Shown here: positions 25,278 through 32,915 of the stretch, piece after piece
Layout of the letters: each line of letters starts with the position of its first letter
Position numbering within the stretch: the first letter of the stretch is position 1
Source: an uncultured Granulicella sp.
Lineage (GTDB): Bacteria; Acidobacteriota; Terriglobia; Terriglobales; Acidobacteriaceae
Length of the DNA: 35,460 nucleotides
Reading direction: 5' to 3'
Assembly (NCBI GenBank): GCA_937873145.1
Contig: CALMVK010000129.1
Location: forward strand, 1 to 35,460
The notes under the pieces: model-generated
The model's database searches: none
What the model was told of the DNA's origin: nothing
Seen by the model: only the letters and a program-made list of their open reading frames with translations
Program-made: the position numbers and the translations under genes

Positions 25278-25799
25278 CTAGGAAACTCGCTCAATCGTAA
25301 CGGATTCCAGTACAACTGGTGTCTTGGGCCGGTCCTGGCCGTCGCGAGAAAGCTTGCTGATCTTTTCGACGACATCGTAGCCTTCCACAACCTCACCAAA
25401 GATGGTGTGCTTGCCGGTGAGCCAACTGGTATCGGTGACGGTGATAAAGAACTGGCTTCCATTGGTGTTCGGGCCGGAGTTGGCCATGGCAAGTTTGCCT
25501 GGCTGCTTGAAGCTATGCTGGCTGCCCTTGGTCTCGTCGGCAAACTTGTAGCCGGGACCACCCATGCCGGTACCTTCGGGGTCACCACCCTGAATCATGA
25601 ACTGAGGAATGACGCGGTGAAAAACAGTTCCGTCATAGAGCTTGTCGCCCTTCTTCGAGCGGGAGTTCCACTCACGCGAGCCTTCGGCTAGATCGATAAA
25701 GTTTTTGACGGTAATAGGGGCATCGGCCTCGAAGAGTTCACAGGTGATCGTGCCTTCACTGGTCTTGAAGATGGCGTAGCTGCCGGGCTTGGTAGGCAT
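25278..25799 (-). CDS. Cytoplasmic cyclophilin-type peptidyl-prolyl cis-trans isomerase
   Basis: This 173-residue protein is a complete cyclophilin fold without a signal peptide. Active-site motifs are FHRVIPQFMIQGGDP (catalytic Arg), KLAMANSGPNTNGSQFFIT and HTIFGEVVEG. Bacterial cyclophilins often have Tyr or Phe in place of the Trp that binds cyclosporin; here it is HTIFGEV. A small insertion, EWNSRSKKGDK, follows the second helix. AAGGAG is present 12 nt before the ATG, a little farther than usual. The exported paralogue lies 87 nt upstream in the same direction. Confidence 0.95.
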   Translation of the reverse strand: MPTKPGSYAIFKTSEGTITCELFEADAPITVKNFIDLAEGSREWNSRSKKGDKLYDGTVFHRVIPQFMIQGGDPEGTGMGGPGYKFADETKGSQHSFKQPGKLAMANSGPNTNGSQFFITVTDTSWLTGKHTIFGEVVEGYDVVEKISKLSRDGQDRPKTPVVLESVTIERVS

Positions 25800-25886
25800 G
25801 AGTACAGATTGCTCCTTACGGGTTAGATAAACGTGAACGACTTTGATTTCGATGCGCCGTTACGAACGACGGTGCGTCCGTATAGG

Positions 25887-26660
25887 TTAGAGACTTAATT
25901 TTGGCTTCAGAGGCGGCGCGGGCGGCGTATCCGTGGGCGCAGAGGCGGGCGAAGCCGAGACAGGAGCCGTCGCCGGTTGAGGCGGAAGTGTCGGCATCGA
26001 CTGGCCTTCCCGCACGATGCTGACTTTGTCGATCGTAACCGGCGTAGACGGTTTGTCGTTCCGGTCGCGTTCGACGCGGGCGATAGTGGCCACGATCAAA
26101 ACACTATGCGCGTCGCACTGGCCGAAGATCGTGTACTTGCCGTCAAGGTCGGGTTGCGGCAGCTCGGTAATAAAAAACTGAGTGCCGTTGGTGTTAGGGC
26201 CGGCGTTGGCCATGGCAAGACGACCGGGGACATCGAAGGTGAGACCAGGGACGCTTTCATTGTCGAAGTAGTAGCCGGCGTCGCCCGTGCCATCCCCGCG
26301 ACGATCTCCGCCCTGGATCATAAAGCCGGGAATCACACGATGGAAGGTCGTGCCGTTGTAGTAGGACTTACCGTGGATCTTCTGCTGCGTTACGGGATCA
26401 GTCCAATCTTTCGTGCCGTCGGCGAGTCCGATGAAGTTGGCCGAGGCAATGGGGGCTTCCTTGTCGAAGAGCTTGCAGGTGAGCCGACCCATCGAGGTGT
26501 CAAACACAACGGTAGGTCCGGTAGGCACAGGTGAGGGCTTTGGCGCGGCGATAGCCCCGGGAGCGTCTGGCAGAGTGGGAGAGGGGGTCGTCTGGGCTAC
26601 GGATACGATCGTGCCGAAGACAAAAGCAGTGGGCAAAAGGGCGAAGCGTACACACATCAT
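25887..26660 (-). CDS. Exported cyclophilin-type peptidyl-prolyl isomerase with Pro-rich tails
   Basis: The 257-residue precursor has an N-terminal signal peptide ending near VSVAQ. A Pro/Ala-rich linker, a cyclophilin domain (about 50-215; FHRVIPGFMIQGGD, LAMANAGPNTNGTQFFIT, YTIFGQCD) and a 40-residue C-terminal tail almost wholly Pro/Ala/Ser/Thr follow. It would act in the periplasm on prolyl bonds during envelope-protein folding; the tail may reach toward the wall. The start is one of GTG 26663, ATG 26660 or ATG 26657. TAGTCT lies 6 nt before the GTG, the same spacing as at leaderless genes here, so GTG initiation is possible. Confidence 0.93.
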   Translation of the reverse strand: MMCVRFALLPTAFVFGTIVSVAQTTPSPTLPDAPGAIAAPKPSPVPTGPTVVFDTSMGRLTCKLFDKEAPIASANFIGLADGTKDWTDPVTQQKIHGKSYYNGTTFHRVIPGFMIQGGDRRGDGTGDAGYYFDNESVPGLTFDVPGRLAMANAGPNTNGTQFFITELPQPDLDGKYTIFGQCDAHSVLIVATIARVERDRNDKPSTPVTIDKVSIVREGQSMPTLPPQPATAPVSASPASAPTDTPPAPPLKPKLSL

Positions 26661-26669
26661 CACAACCTA

Positions 26670-26675
26670 AGACTA
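26670..26675 (-). promoter_or_regulatory. -10-like hexamer before exported cyclophilin
   Basis: TAGTCT (minus strand) is 6 nt before GTG 26663 and 9 nt before ATG 26660. It fits the leaderless pattern only if the GTG is the start. Confidence 0.3.
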
Positions 26676-26749
26676 TTCCAAGGCAAGGTGGGGAGCAAAA
26701 AGGACCCTAAGACTTTCCCGTGCATCCAAACGCAGGGAGGATCAACACG

Positions 26750-27043
26750 ATGAGCAAGCTGGCAGTGTATGGACGGATGAAGGCAAAGCCTGGCAAAGAG
26801 GCGGATGTGGAGGCGTTTCTAAAACAGGGCGCGACCATGGCGAACGCAGAGCAAGGGACGGTCAATTGGTTTGGCATCAAAGAAGAGGATGGAGCGTACA
26901 GCGTCTTTGACACATTTGAGACTGAGGCGGCGCGGGATGCTCATCTGAATGGCGAGATCGCCAAGGCGCTTATGGCAAAAGCCGATGAGCTGTTTACAGA
27001 GCCACCGCAGATCCATAAGATCGCAGTGATCGCGGAGAAATAA
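26750..27043 (+). CDS. Antibiotic biosynthesis monooxygenase (ABM)-fold protein
   Basis: This 97-residue single-domain protein has the dimeric alpha-beta barrel layout of the ABM/YgiN family: LAVYGRMKAKPGKEADVEAFL as strand and helix 1, AEQGTVNWFGIKEEDGAYSVFDTFE as the central strands, and EAARDAHLNG leading to the last helix. YgiN-like proteins act as quinol or heme-related monooxygenases or simply bind small aromatics. GGGAGG precedes the ATG by 9 nt. It is separated from the next small gene by 74 nt and probably shares its transcript. Confidence 0.9.
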   Translation: MSKLAVYGRMKAKPGKEADVEAFLKQGATMANAEQGTVNWFGIKEEDGAYSVFDTFETEAARDAHLNGEIAKALMAKADELFTEPPQIHKIAVIAEK

Positions 27044-27117
27044 CCCGACCAGCGCTGTAAAAAAGGGACGGACAACTCCACAGAGTTGGCAATCATCCAG
27101 ATAGAAAGAGGTGCACG

Positions 27118-27303
27118 ATGGCACAGGGAGTAAACGCTACCAAGATACCGGGACGGCCTTCTCACGAGGCGATTGAGTCAACTGGGGAAGAGTCTGACGA
27201 GAGCAGATTGAACAAGGATGCGATGGAAGGTGCAAAGCGCGCTGAAAACCGCATCACCTCCGACGAGACGAAAATTCCAGGCAGCAGCATCTTCACAAAA
27301 TAA
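27118..27303 (+). CDS. Small hydrophilic protein with repeated TKIPG motif
   Basis: The 61-residue protein is highly charged, lacks hydrophobic segments and is probably disordered or helical in its middle (SRLNKDAMEGAKRAENRI). The motif TKIPG occurs twice, near residue 8 in NATKIPGRPS and near residue 52 in DETKIPGSSIF, bracketing the charged core. AGAGGTG lies about 5 nt before the ATG, and a strong hairpin with TTTT follows the stop, so this is a well-delimited gene. I do not recognise the family. The paired motifs suggest two equivalent binding ends, which is inference. Confidence 0.7.
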   Translation: MAQGVNATKIPGRPSHEAIESTGEESDESRLNKDAMEGAKRAENRITSDETKIPGSSIFTK

Positions 27304-27310
27304 GGCGGTC

Positions 27311-27348
27311 AACTGTAGATCCCGTCCAAAGACGGGATCTACAGTTTT
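27311..27348 (+). terminator. Intrinsic terminator after the 61-residue gene
   Basis: A 16-bp perfect inverted repeat (arms 27311-27326 and 27331-27346) with a CAAA loop ends in TTTT (27345-27348). The pgk stop at 27370 converges on it, but no T-run follows on the minus strand. Confidence 0.88.
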
Positions 27349-27369
27349 GTACGCACGTATAAGCGTTGA

Positions 27370-28599
27370 TCAGGATTTTTCAGTTAGTGCTTCGACGCCT
27401 GGCAAGATTTTTCCTTCCATGAACTCAAGCGAAGCGCCGCCGCCGGTCGAAATGTGGGTGATGTGGTTGGCGAAACCGGACTGCTGAATCGCTGCAACAG
27501 AGTCCCCTCCCCCGACAATGGTCGTGGCCTCTGCATTGTCAGCAACAGCTTTAGCAATAGCATTGGTGCCTCTGGAGAACTCTGGAAACTCAAAGACGCC
27601 CATTGGACCGTTCCAAAGCACGGTCCGGGCACTCGTAATCTCATTGGCAAAAAGCTCGATTGTCTTTGGGCCAATATCGAGGGCCATCTTGCCTTCCGGA
27701 AAGGGCCCGTTACCCTCAAACGGCTCAGGTTGTGCATCCGCATCGAAGCTGTCAGCAAGCATGTGATCTACAGGCATAAGAAAGCGAATACCTTTGGCTT
27801 TAGCCTGCTCAAGCGCTGCGCGGGCGACTCCGATCTTGTCTTCTTCGACCAGCGATTTACCGGTGGAATGACCCTGCGCGCGGAGAAAGGTGTAGGCCAT
27901 GCCGCCGCCAATGAGAAGCGCATCCGCCTTCTCAATCAAGCTCTCGATGACGCCGATCTTGTCTGAAACTTTTGCGCCACCAAGAATGGCCACAAAGGGC
28001 TTGTCGGGCACGTTCAGGGCCTTGCCAAGATGGTTCAGCTCGGACTCCAAGAGCAGGCCGGCTGCGGATTTCGAAACAAAATGCGTAACGCCTTCAGTAG
28101 AGGCGTGGGCACGATGGGCGCTGCCGAAGGCATCGTTGATATAAACGTCACACAACGCGGCAAGCTGCTGGGCAAACCTCGGATCGTTGGCTTCTTCTTC
28201 AGGATGGAAGCGCAGGTTTTCAAGCAGCAAGGTTTGTCCGGAGCCGAGCTGACTGACCAGCTCAATGGCGATTTCACCGACACAGTCCGGACTAAAGCCG
28301 ACGTTTTCCTGCGGGCCAAGCAGGTGATCGAGCAGCTCCCGCAGGCGATCGACTACCGGCCTAAGACTTAGTGCGGGAACGATTTTGCCTTTAGGCCGGC
28401 CAAGATGCGAGCAGAGGATGACTTTCGCCTTACGCCGAAGCACGTACTCCAGGGTAGGGATAGTCTCACGGATGCGCGTGTCATCGAGGATACGAGGGAC
28501 AGCGTCATTTGAGAGCGGGACGTTGAAGTCGACACGAATCAGCACGCGTTTATCGTGAATCTCGCTGTCGTCGAGGTCGCGGAAAGAGAGTTTTGCCAT
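27370..28599 (-). CDS. pgk: Phosphoglycerate kinase
   Basis: This 409-residue glycolytic enzyme moves phosphate between 1,3-bisphosphoglycerate and ADP. It has [20 protein letters not shown], the [12 protein letters not shown] segment, [36 protein letters not shown] and the C-terminal GGGDSVAA and [10 protein letters not shown]. It follows the RidA-family gene by 14 nt and has no ribosome binding site of its own, suggesting translation coupled to that gene. With gap upstream it completes the lower-glycolysis pair, but two unrelated elements lie between them. Confidence 0.97.
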   Translation of the reverse strand: MAKLSFRDLDDSEIHDKRVLIRVDFNVPLSNDAVPRILDDTRIRETIPTLEYVLRRKAKVILCSHLGRPKGKIVPALSLRPVVDRLRELLDHLLGPQENVGFSPDCVGEIAIELVSQLGSGQTLLLENLRFHPEEEANDPRFAQQLAALCDVYINDAFGSAHRAHASTEGVTHFVSKSAAGLLLESELNHLGKALNVPDKPFVAILGGAKVSDKIGVIESLIEKADALLIGGGMAYTFLRAQGHSTGKSLVEEDKIGVARAALEQAKAKGIRFLMPVDHMLADSFDADAQPEPFEGNGPFPEGKMALDIGPKTIELFANEITSARTVLWNGPMGVFEFPEFSRGTNAIAKAVADNAEATTIVGGGDSVAAIQQSGFANHITHISTGGGASLEFMEGKILPGVEALTEKS

Positions 28600-28613
28600 G
28601 GCGGTTCAGATGC

Positions 28614-28991
28614 TTACTCGGGAAGGATCGCGTCGACTTCGATTTCAACCTTCCAACGCGGATCCAGCAGGCCGGCCACAATGACCATGGTGGCGGCGGG
28701 CCGGATGAGCGAGAAGAACTTGCCGTGAATGCGCGCGGCGGCCTCCCAGTCCTCTCGGCTAGTGAGATAGATGCGGCTGCGGACAACATGCTCAAAGCTG
28801 GTGCCGGCTTCTTTGAGGATGGAGGCGATGAGGGTAAGGCACTGATCGGTTTGTCCGGCAATGTCGGCATTGTCACAGCCGACGGGGCCTGTGCCCGAGA
28901 CCATGACGTGGCGGCCCACGCGAACGGCGCGAGAAAACTTAATGATGTCTTCGTAAGGAGAGGTGCCGGCGATATTTTGGCGTTGAGTCAT
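28614..28991 (-). CDS. RidA/YjgF/YER057c/UK114 family protein
   Basis: The 125-residue protein has the RidA-fold signatures FSRAVRVGRHVMVSGT, SRIYLTSREDWE, IRPAATMVIVAGLLDP and the closing VEIEVDAILPE. Canonical RidA deaminates reactive enamines and imines from PLP enzymes through the Arg in the IRPA motif, which is conserved here. The start is atypical compared with E. coli RidA, as in the subgroup with N-terminal RxN. GAAAGAG lies near the start. The ATG overlaps the stop of an upstream gene remnant as ATGA. Confidence 0.9.
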   Translation of the reverse strand: MTQRQNIAGTSPYEDIIKFSRAVRVGRHVMVSGTGPVGCDNADIAGQTDQCLTLIASILKEAGTSFEHVVRSRIYLTSREDWEAAARIHGKFFSLIRPAATMVIVAGLLDPRWKVEIEVDAILPE

Positions 28992-29170
28992 TGGGCTCTT
29001 TCGGCTAGGGCGCGGCGACGATTGAGAACTGCGTCTACGTCGGCAAGATCTGAAGGACGACCGCGGGCTAACCTAGGGATGCAGTCCTCTGCTGAGATGT
29101 AGCGAGCGGGCAAAGAGTCGCCAGTGAGAATGGAATGCTGTTCGCGTAGGCCGTTGTGGAATCGATCCAG
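28988..29170 (-). pseudogene. C-terminal remnant of a nucleotidyltransferase-like gene
   Basis: Sixty codons read without interruption from just after an in-frame TGA (29171-29173) to a stop that overlaps the RidA-family start as ATGA. The peptide ends in YISAEDCIPRLARGRPSDLADVDAVL followed by an Arg/Ala-rich helix (these are adjoining family segments). The GRPxDLADVxxL motif is characteristic of the C-termini of AbiEii/DUF6036-type nucleotidyltransferases associated with toxin-antitoxin and mobile loci. There is no ATG or GTG start and no nucleotidyltransferase domain upstream, where the DNA turns A+T-rich and then meets the gap stop. I read it as a decayed gene that once was translationally coupled to the RidA-family gene. 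Confidence 0.55.
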
Positions 29171-29268
29171 TCAATTTTTAAGAATGTTCAGGCAGAACAA
29201 ATGTATATCGTCTGTAGCTGCATGCGGCGTTTGATGTGAGTTCGCTCTAGCCCTGATATCGAGAGGTG

Positions 29269-30273
29269 TCAGAGACCCTTGCCGACCAGAAACAGGATCA
29301 AGTCCTTCACCCGGCTAGAGTAGCCCCACTCGTTGTCGTACCAGCTAATCACCTTGCCCGAGTTGCCGACCACCTTCGTAAGTTTGCTGTCCACGATCGA
29401 GGAGAGCGGGTTGCCGCGGAAGTCGGTCGAGACAAGCTCTTCCTCTGTATAGCCCAAAATGCCCTTCAGCTCGCCCTCGGACGCTTTTTTTAAGGCTTCA
29501 TTGATGCTGGCGGCCGTTATCGGCTTTTCAGCGACGAACGTCAGGTCGACGACCGAGACATTCGGGGTGGGGACGCGAATGGCGAAACCGTCGAGCTTGC
29601 CTTCCATCTCCGGAATGACGAGCTTAAGAGCCTTTGCTGCACCCGTTGAAGACGGGATCATACTCAGCGCTGCAGCTCGGGCGCGGCGCAGATCCTTATG
29701 CGGCGTGTCGAGGATCACCTGGTCGTTGGTATAGCTATGGATCGTCGTCATGATGCCGGAGGTAATGCCGAACGTGTCGTTAAGCACCTTGACGACGGGA
29801 GCAAGGCAGTTTGTGGTGCAACTGGCGTTCGAGAGAACGTTGTGCTTGGCCGCGTCATACTTCTCATCGTTGACACCCAGAACCACAGTCAGGTCTTCGT
29901 TGGTTGCGGGGGCAGAGATGATTACCTTTTTGACCGTCGTGCCGAGGTGGGCTTTGGCCTTTGCGGCATCGGTGAAGAAGCCAGTCGACTCAACGACGAT
30001 CTCAGCGCCGACAGAGGCCCAGTCGAGCTTCGCAGGATCGCGCTCGGCGAATACTTTTACTTTTTTGCTGTCGACGGTGATGGAGTCGGCATCGGCGGTG
30101 ATGGTTTGCTTAAGATTACCGAGAATGGAGTCGTATTTGAGCAGATGCGCCAAAGTGGCCGGCGTGGTCAGATCGTTGACAGCGACGAACTCGATCTCCG
30201 GATTGCCCAGTGCGGTGCGGAAGACGTTGCGGCCGATGCGGCCAAAACCATTGATGCCAACCTTGACTGCCAT
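29269..30273 (-). CDS. gap: Glyceraldehyde-3-phosphate dehydrogenase, type I
   Basis: The 334-residue enzyme oxidises and phosphorylates glyceraldehyde 3-phosphate. VGINGFGRIGRNVFR binds the dinucleotide; Asp 34 in AVNDLTT predicts NAD preference. The catalytic SNASCTTNC contains Cys 152, and WYDNEWGYSSRV closes the protein. GGGAG lies about 10 nt before the ATG. The 268-bp divergent gap to the kinase gene (30274-30541) shows no further gene. Only a poor TTGATA hexamer on the minus strand hints at a promoter for this gene. Confidence 0.97.
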   Translation of the reverse strand: MAVKVGINGFGRIGRNVFRTALGNPEIEFVAVNDLTTPATLAHLLKYDSILGNLKQTITADADSITVDSKKVKVFAERDPAKLDWASVGAEIVVESTGFFTDAAKAKAHLGTTVKKVIISAPATNEDLTVVLGVNDEKYDAAKHNVLSNASCTTNCLAPVVKVLNDTFGITSGIMTTIHSYTNDQVILDTPHKDLRRARAAALSMIPSSTGAAKALKLVIPEMEGKLDGFAIRVPTPNVSVVDLTFVAEKPITAASINEALKKASEGELKGILGYTEEELVSTDFRGNPLSSIVDSKLTKVVGNSGKVISWYDNEWGYSSRVKDLILFLVGKGL

Positions 30274-30541
30274 TGCGCTTGTGCTCCCTGTTGTTACTTG
30301 ACGGTACTTCGTTGATTCGTATCGCCCATTCGGAGGCTATCAAAGGATGATGGGAGGCGCAATGAAGCGAAGGACAGTCGCGGCGGCGGCGAGGCAGGGT
30401 AAGTTTGCGGTGAGAGAAGCGGTGTGTTACAAGCGTGTTTAGATGCTACGGGATGAGCCTGGCTGATTGCAGGATCACAGCCACGGCTCGCGGCCTGCAC
30501 CGCATTGCTGGGCAGAGCCGCCCGGAAAGAGTAAGCGCACT

Positions 30542-31525
30542 ATGCGCGATTGGATACGTGAGCAGATGAGAAGACGTTCCAGGCGTGGGCCGAACGAGTC
30601 AGAGTCCACCGGAAAAAGCGGTCAGGAGTTGCCCTCAGGACAACTAGCCCCGTTGCGACCAAGCTACCCCGAGCCTATCCAGATAGCGGCGGAGCAGGCT
30701 GAAGTGAGTTCTCCGGAGATCCATCCACGCAGTCCAGAGACCGATCAGCGCAGTCCGGAGATCGCAACGGTACACGCATTCCCAGCGGAGCCACGGACAC
30801 AGGTGGAGCAGCCGCCTCCTGAACGCTCCGCAGAGATGTCCGCCGACGTTCCGCAGGATGGTTCCGCGGAGAGGACGCCAGTAGCCGACTTTGCCCCAGC
30901 CGTCGAGGGCAAGGTTGTAGTTGAGACTCAGCCCGAGTCGCTGGCCACGCCGCCCGAGGAACAGGTCGCCGCAAAGAGCCCGCGTGGTTACGTGGTGCTG
31001 ACGATTGGCCTGCCGGGTTCCGGCAAGACGACCTGGTACAAGCGCCGTGGCGTATCGCCCCTCTCAAGTGACATGCTGCGGACGATCCTATTCGACGACA
31101 TCACGGACCAGCGCTATCAGGGGCTGGTGTTTTCGACGCTGCGAAGTTTGCTACGGGCACGGCTGATCGCCAAGATGCCGTGGAATTATGTGGATGCGAC
31201 CAACCTGAGTCCGCATGAGCGCCGGCAGTGGATCAAGATGGCCAAAAGCTTCGGATATGAGGTGCAGGCCGTCTTCTTCGACGTGCCGCTGGCAGTGTGT
31301 CTGGAGCGAAACTCCAAACGCGACCGCCAGGTGACCGATGAGGTCATGCACAAGATGGCCGAACGTCTGCGTCCGCCTGTGTTCAAGGAAGGCTTCGACA
31401 AAATTACAGTGGTGCGGGTGAAGTCGGCCGCAGGTGAGCCGGTGGGCACCGGTGAAGGTGCGGAGTCGCCAGAGCCTTCAGTCGAGCCTCCAGCGGCAGT
31501 GGGCGAAGCAGTCAGCCAGAGCTAG
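30542..31525 (+). CDS. P-loop kinase (AAA_33/polynucleotide-kinase-like) with disordered N-terminus
   Basis: The 327-residue protein has a kinase domain from about 150 to 300: Walker A GLPGSGKTT at 156-164, SSDMLR after it, VDATNLSPHERR, and VPLAVCLERN followed by RDRQV, the lid arginines of T4 polynucleotide-kinase-type enzymes. The first 145 residues are Glu/Pro/Ser-rich and look disordered. They include a threefold imperfect SPE(I/T) repeat from a tandem DNA repeat near 30710-30770. The last 30 residues are also low-complexity. The ATG at 30542 is 10 nt after GGAAAGAG. The phosphate acceptor (RNA, DNA or small molecule) is unknown. It lies 17 nt upstream of the ABC transporter operon and may be part of it. 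Confidence 0.85.
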   Translation: MRDWIREQMRRRSRRGPNESESTGKSGQELPSGQLAPLRPSYPEPIQIAAEQAEVSSPEIHPRSPETDQRSPEIATVHAFPAEPRTQVEQPPPERSAEMSADVPQDGSAERTPVADFAPAVEGKVVVETQPESLATPPEEQVAAKSPRGYVVLTIGLPGSGKTTWYKRRGVSPLSSDMLRTILFDDITDQRYQGLVFSTLRSLLRARLIAKMPWNYVDATNLSPHERRQWIKMAKSFGYEVQAVFFDVPLAVCLERNSKRDRQVTDEVMHKMAERLRPPVFKEGFDKITVVRVKSAAGEPVGTGEGAESPEPSVEPPAAVGEAVSQS

Positions 31526-31542
31526 TAAAGTGAGGTGCCTCT

Positions 31543-32283
31543 TTGACTGAGGCCGAGGTAGAGTTCGCGCAGGTGAGCTTTACGCCGGCCTCGGGCGCGT
31601 CTGTGCTGGAGAGCGTATCCCTGCGGCTGGCACCCGGGACGACGACGGCCCTGTTAGGCCGGAGCGGCAGCGGCAAAACAACCCTGATGCGCATGGTCAA
31701 CGGTTTGGTGACCCCGACCGGCGGGTCGGTGCGCGTGGGTGGCCGGGCCGTGCCGGAGTGGGATCTGCTCGAGCTTCGCCGGGGCGTGGGCTACGTCATC
31801 CAGGAGACCGGGCTCTTCCCGCATTGGACCGTGGAGCGCAATGTGGGCCTGGCGCTGGAGCTGCTCGGCAAGAAGGATCGCGTTCCGCGAGTCGCCGAGA
31901 TGCTGAAGCTGGCAGGACTTGATCCGGGGTTGGGCGCACGATTGCCGTGGCAGTTGAGCGGCGGGCAGCGGCAGCGGGTGGGATTGGCGCGAGCGCTCGC
32001 GGTAGACCCTGGCGTCCTGCTGATGGATGAGCCTTTCGGCGCGCTCGACCCGATGACCCGGGCGGAGATCCAGACGACGCTTAAAGAACTGCTAGGGCGT
32101 CTGCGCAAAACCGTGCTGCTGGTAACGCACGATCTGGACGAAGCCCTCTACCTTGCGCAGCGCGTGATCTTTCTCGAAGGCGGAAAGGTCGTGGCCGATC
32201 TGCGTTCGGGCGAGGTTCTGGGCAGCACGCTCGAGTACGTCAAGCGCTACGTGGCGGCGGTCCGGCGCGGAGATCGCGCATGA
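31543..32283 (+). CDS. Osmoprotectant-type ABC transporter, ATP-binding subunit
   Basis: The 246-residue ATPase has Walker A GRSGSGKTT at 39-47, QETGLFPHWTV, the signature LSGGQ at 138-142, VLLMDEPFGALDP and the switch His in VTHDLDEA. Its partners identify it as the OpuCA/OsmV-type subunit. Known OpuCA proteins carry C-terminal CBS domains that sense ionic strength or c-di-AMP; this one ends soon after the ATPase core, so it lacks them. The start is a TTG with GAGGTG 5 nt upstream. Its stop overlaps the permease ATG by 4 nt. Confidence 0.92.
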   Translation: MTEAEVEFAQVSFTPASGASVLESVSLRLAPGTTTALLGRSGSGKTTLMRMVNGLVTPTGGSVRVGGRAVPEWDLLELRRGVGYVIQETGLFPHWTVERNVGLALELLGKKDRVPRVAEMLKLAGLDPGLGARLPWQLSGGQRQRVGLARALAVDPGVLLMDEPFGALDPMTRAEIQTTLKELLGRLRKTVLLVTHDLDEALYLAQRVIFLEGGKVVADLRSGEVLGSTLEYVKRYVAAVRRGDRA

Positions 32284-32915
32284 TCCATTTCCTAAAGGCA
32301 CATGCGGCGGAGATCGGGAGGCTCACGTTTGAGCACCTCTGGCTCACCCTGTTTGCCATGGGATTGGCAGCCGCGATCGGGCTGCCGCTGGGCGTCTGGC
32401 TAACCCGGCATGAGCGCTGGGCAAAGCCGGTCATCGCAGTCACGAACATCATTCAGGTCATTCCTAGCCTGGCCTTGTTCGGGCTGTTGCTGCCGGTGCC
32501 TTGGCTTGGCGAGGATGCAGCGCGACTCGCGATTCTGGCGTTGACGGGATATGCATTGTTGCCGATCGTGCGCAACACGTACGCAGGCATTCGCAGTGTC
32601 GATCCAGCGCTGATCGATGTAGCCGAGGCGATGGGAATGACCGCGGGCCAGAGACTGTGGAAGGTGGAGTTGCCGCTCAGCGCGAGCGTCATCCTAGCCG
32701 GTCTGCGGACGGCGACCGTGACCTGCGTAGGGGTGGCGACGATCGCGGCAGCCATCGGCGCGGGAGGGCTGGGCGAGCTGATCTTTCGCGGAGTAGCCTC
32801 GGTCGATAACGGCCTGGTGCTGGCAGGGGCGATCCCGGCGGCACTGCTGGCCTTGGCGGCAGACGCCGGGTTGGGTGGCCTTGAACAGCGGCTTTCGGTG
32901 CGGCGAGATGGCTAA
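32280..32915 (+). CDS. Osmoprotectant-type ABC transporter, permease subunit
   Basis: The 211-residue permease has about five to six membrane helices. The conserved EAA cytoplasmic loop reads DVAEAMGMTAGQRLWKVELPL, typical of binding-protein-dependent permeases, and LRTATVTCVGVATIAAAIGAGGLGELIF is typical of OpuCB/OsmW proteins. The ATG overlaps the ATPase stop (ATGA), and its own stop overlaps the start of the binding-protein gene, so the three are tightly coupled. Only one permease gene is present, so it probably works as a homodimer, whereas OpuC-type systems have two. Confidence 0.92.
   Translation: MIHFLKAHAAEIGRLTFEHLWLTLFAMGLAAAIGLPLGVWLTRHERWAKPVIAVTNIIQVIPSLALFGLLLPVPWLGEDAARLAILALTGYALLPIVRNTYAGIRSVDPALIDVAEAMGMTAGQRLWKVELPLSASVILAGLRTATVTCVGVATIAAAIGAGGLGELIFRGVASVDNGLVLAGAIPAALLALAADAGLGGLEQRLSVRRDG

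Noticed and set aside
30274-30541. Extra small gene in the gap between gap and the P-loop kinase
   Set aside because: Short frames exist but none has a ribosome binding site, leaderless hexamer or recognisable sequence.
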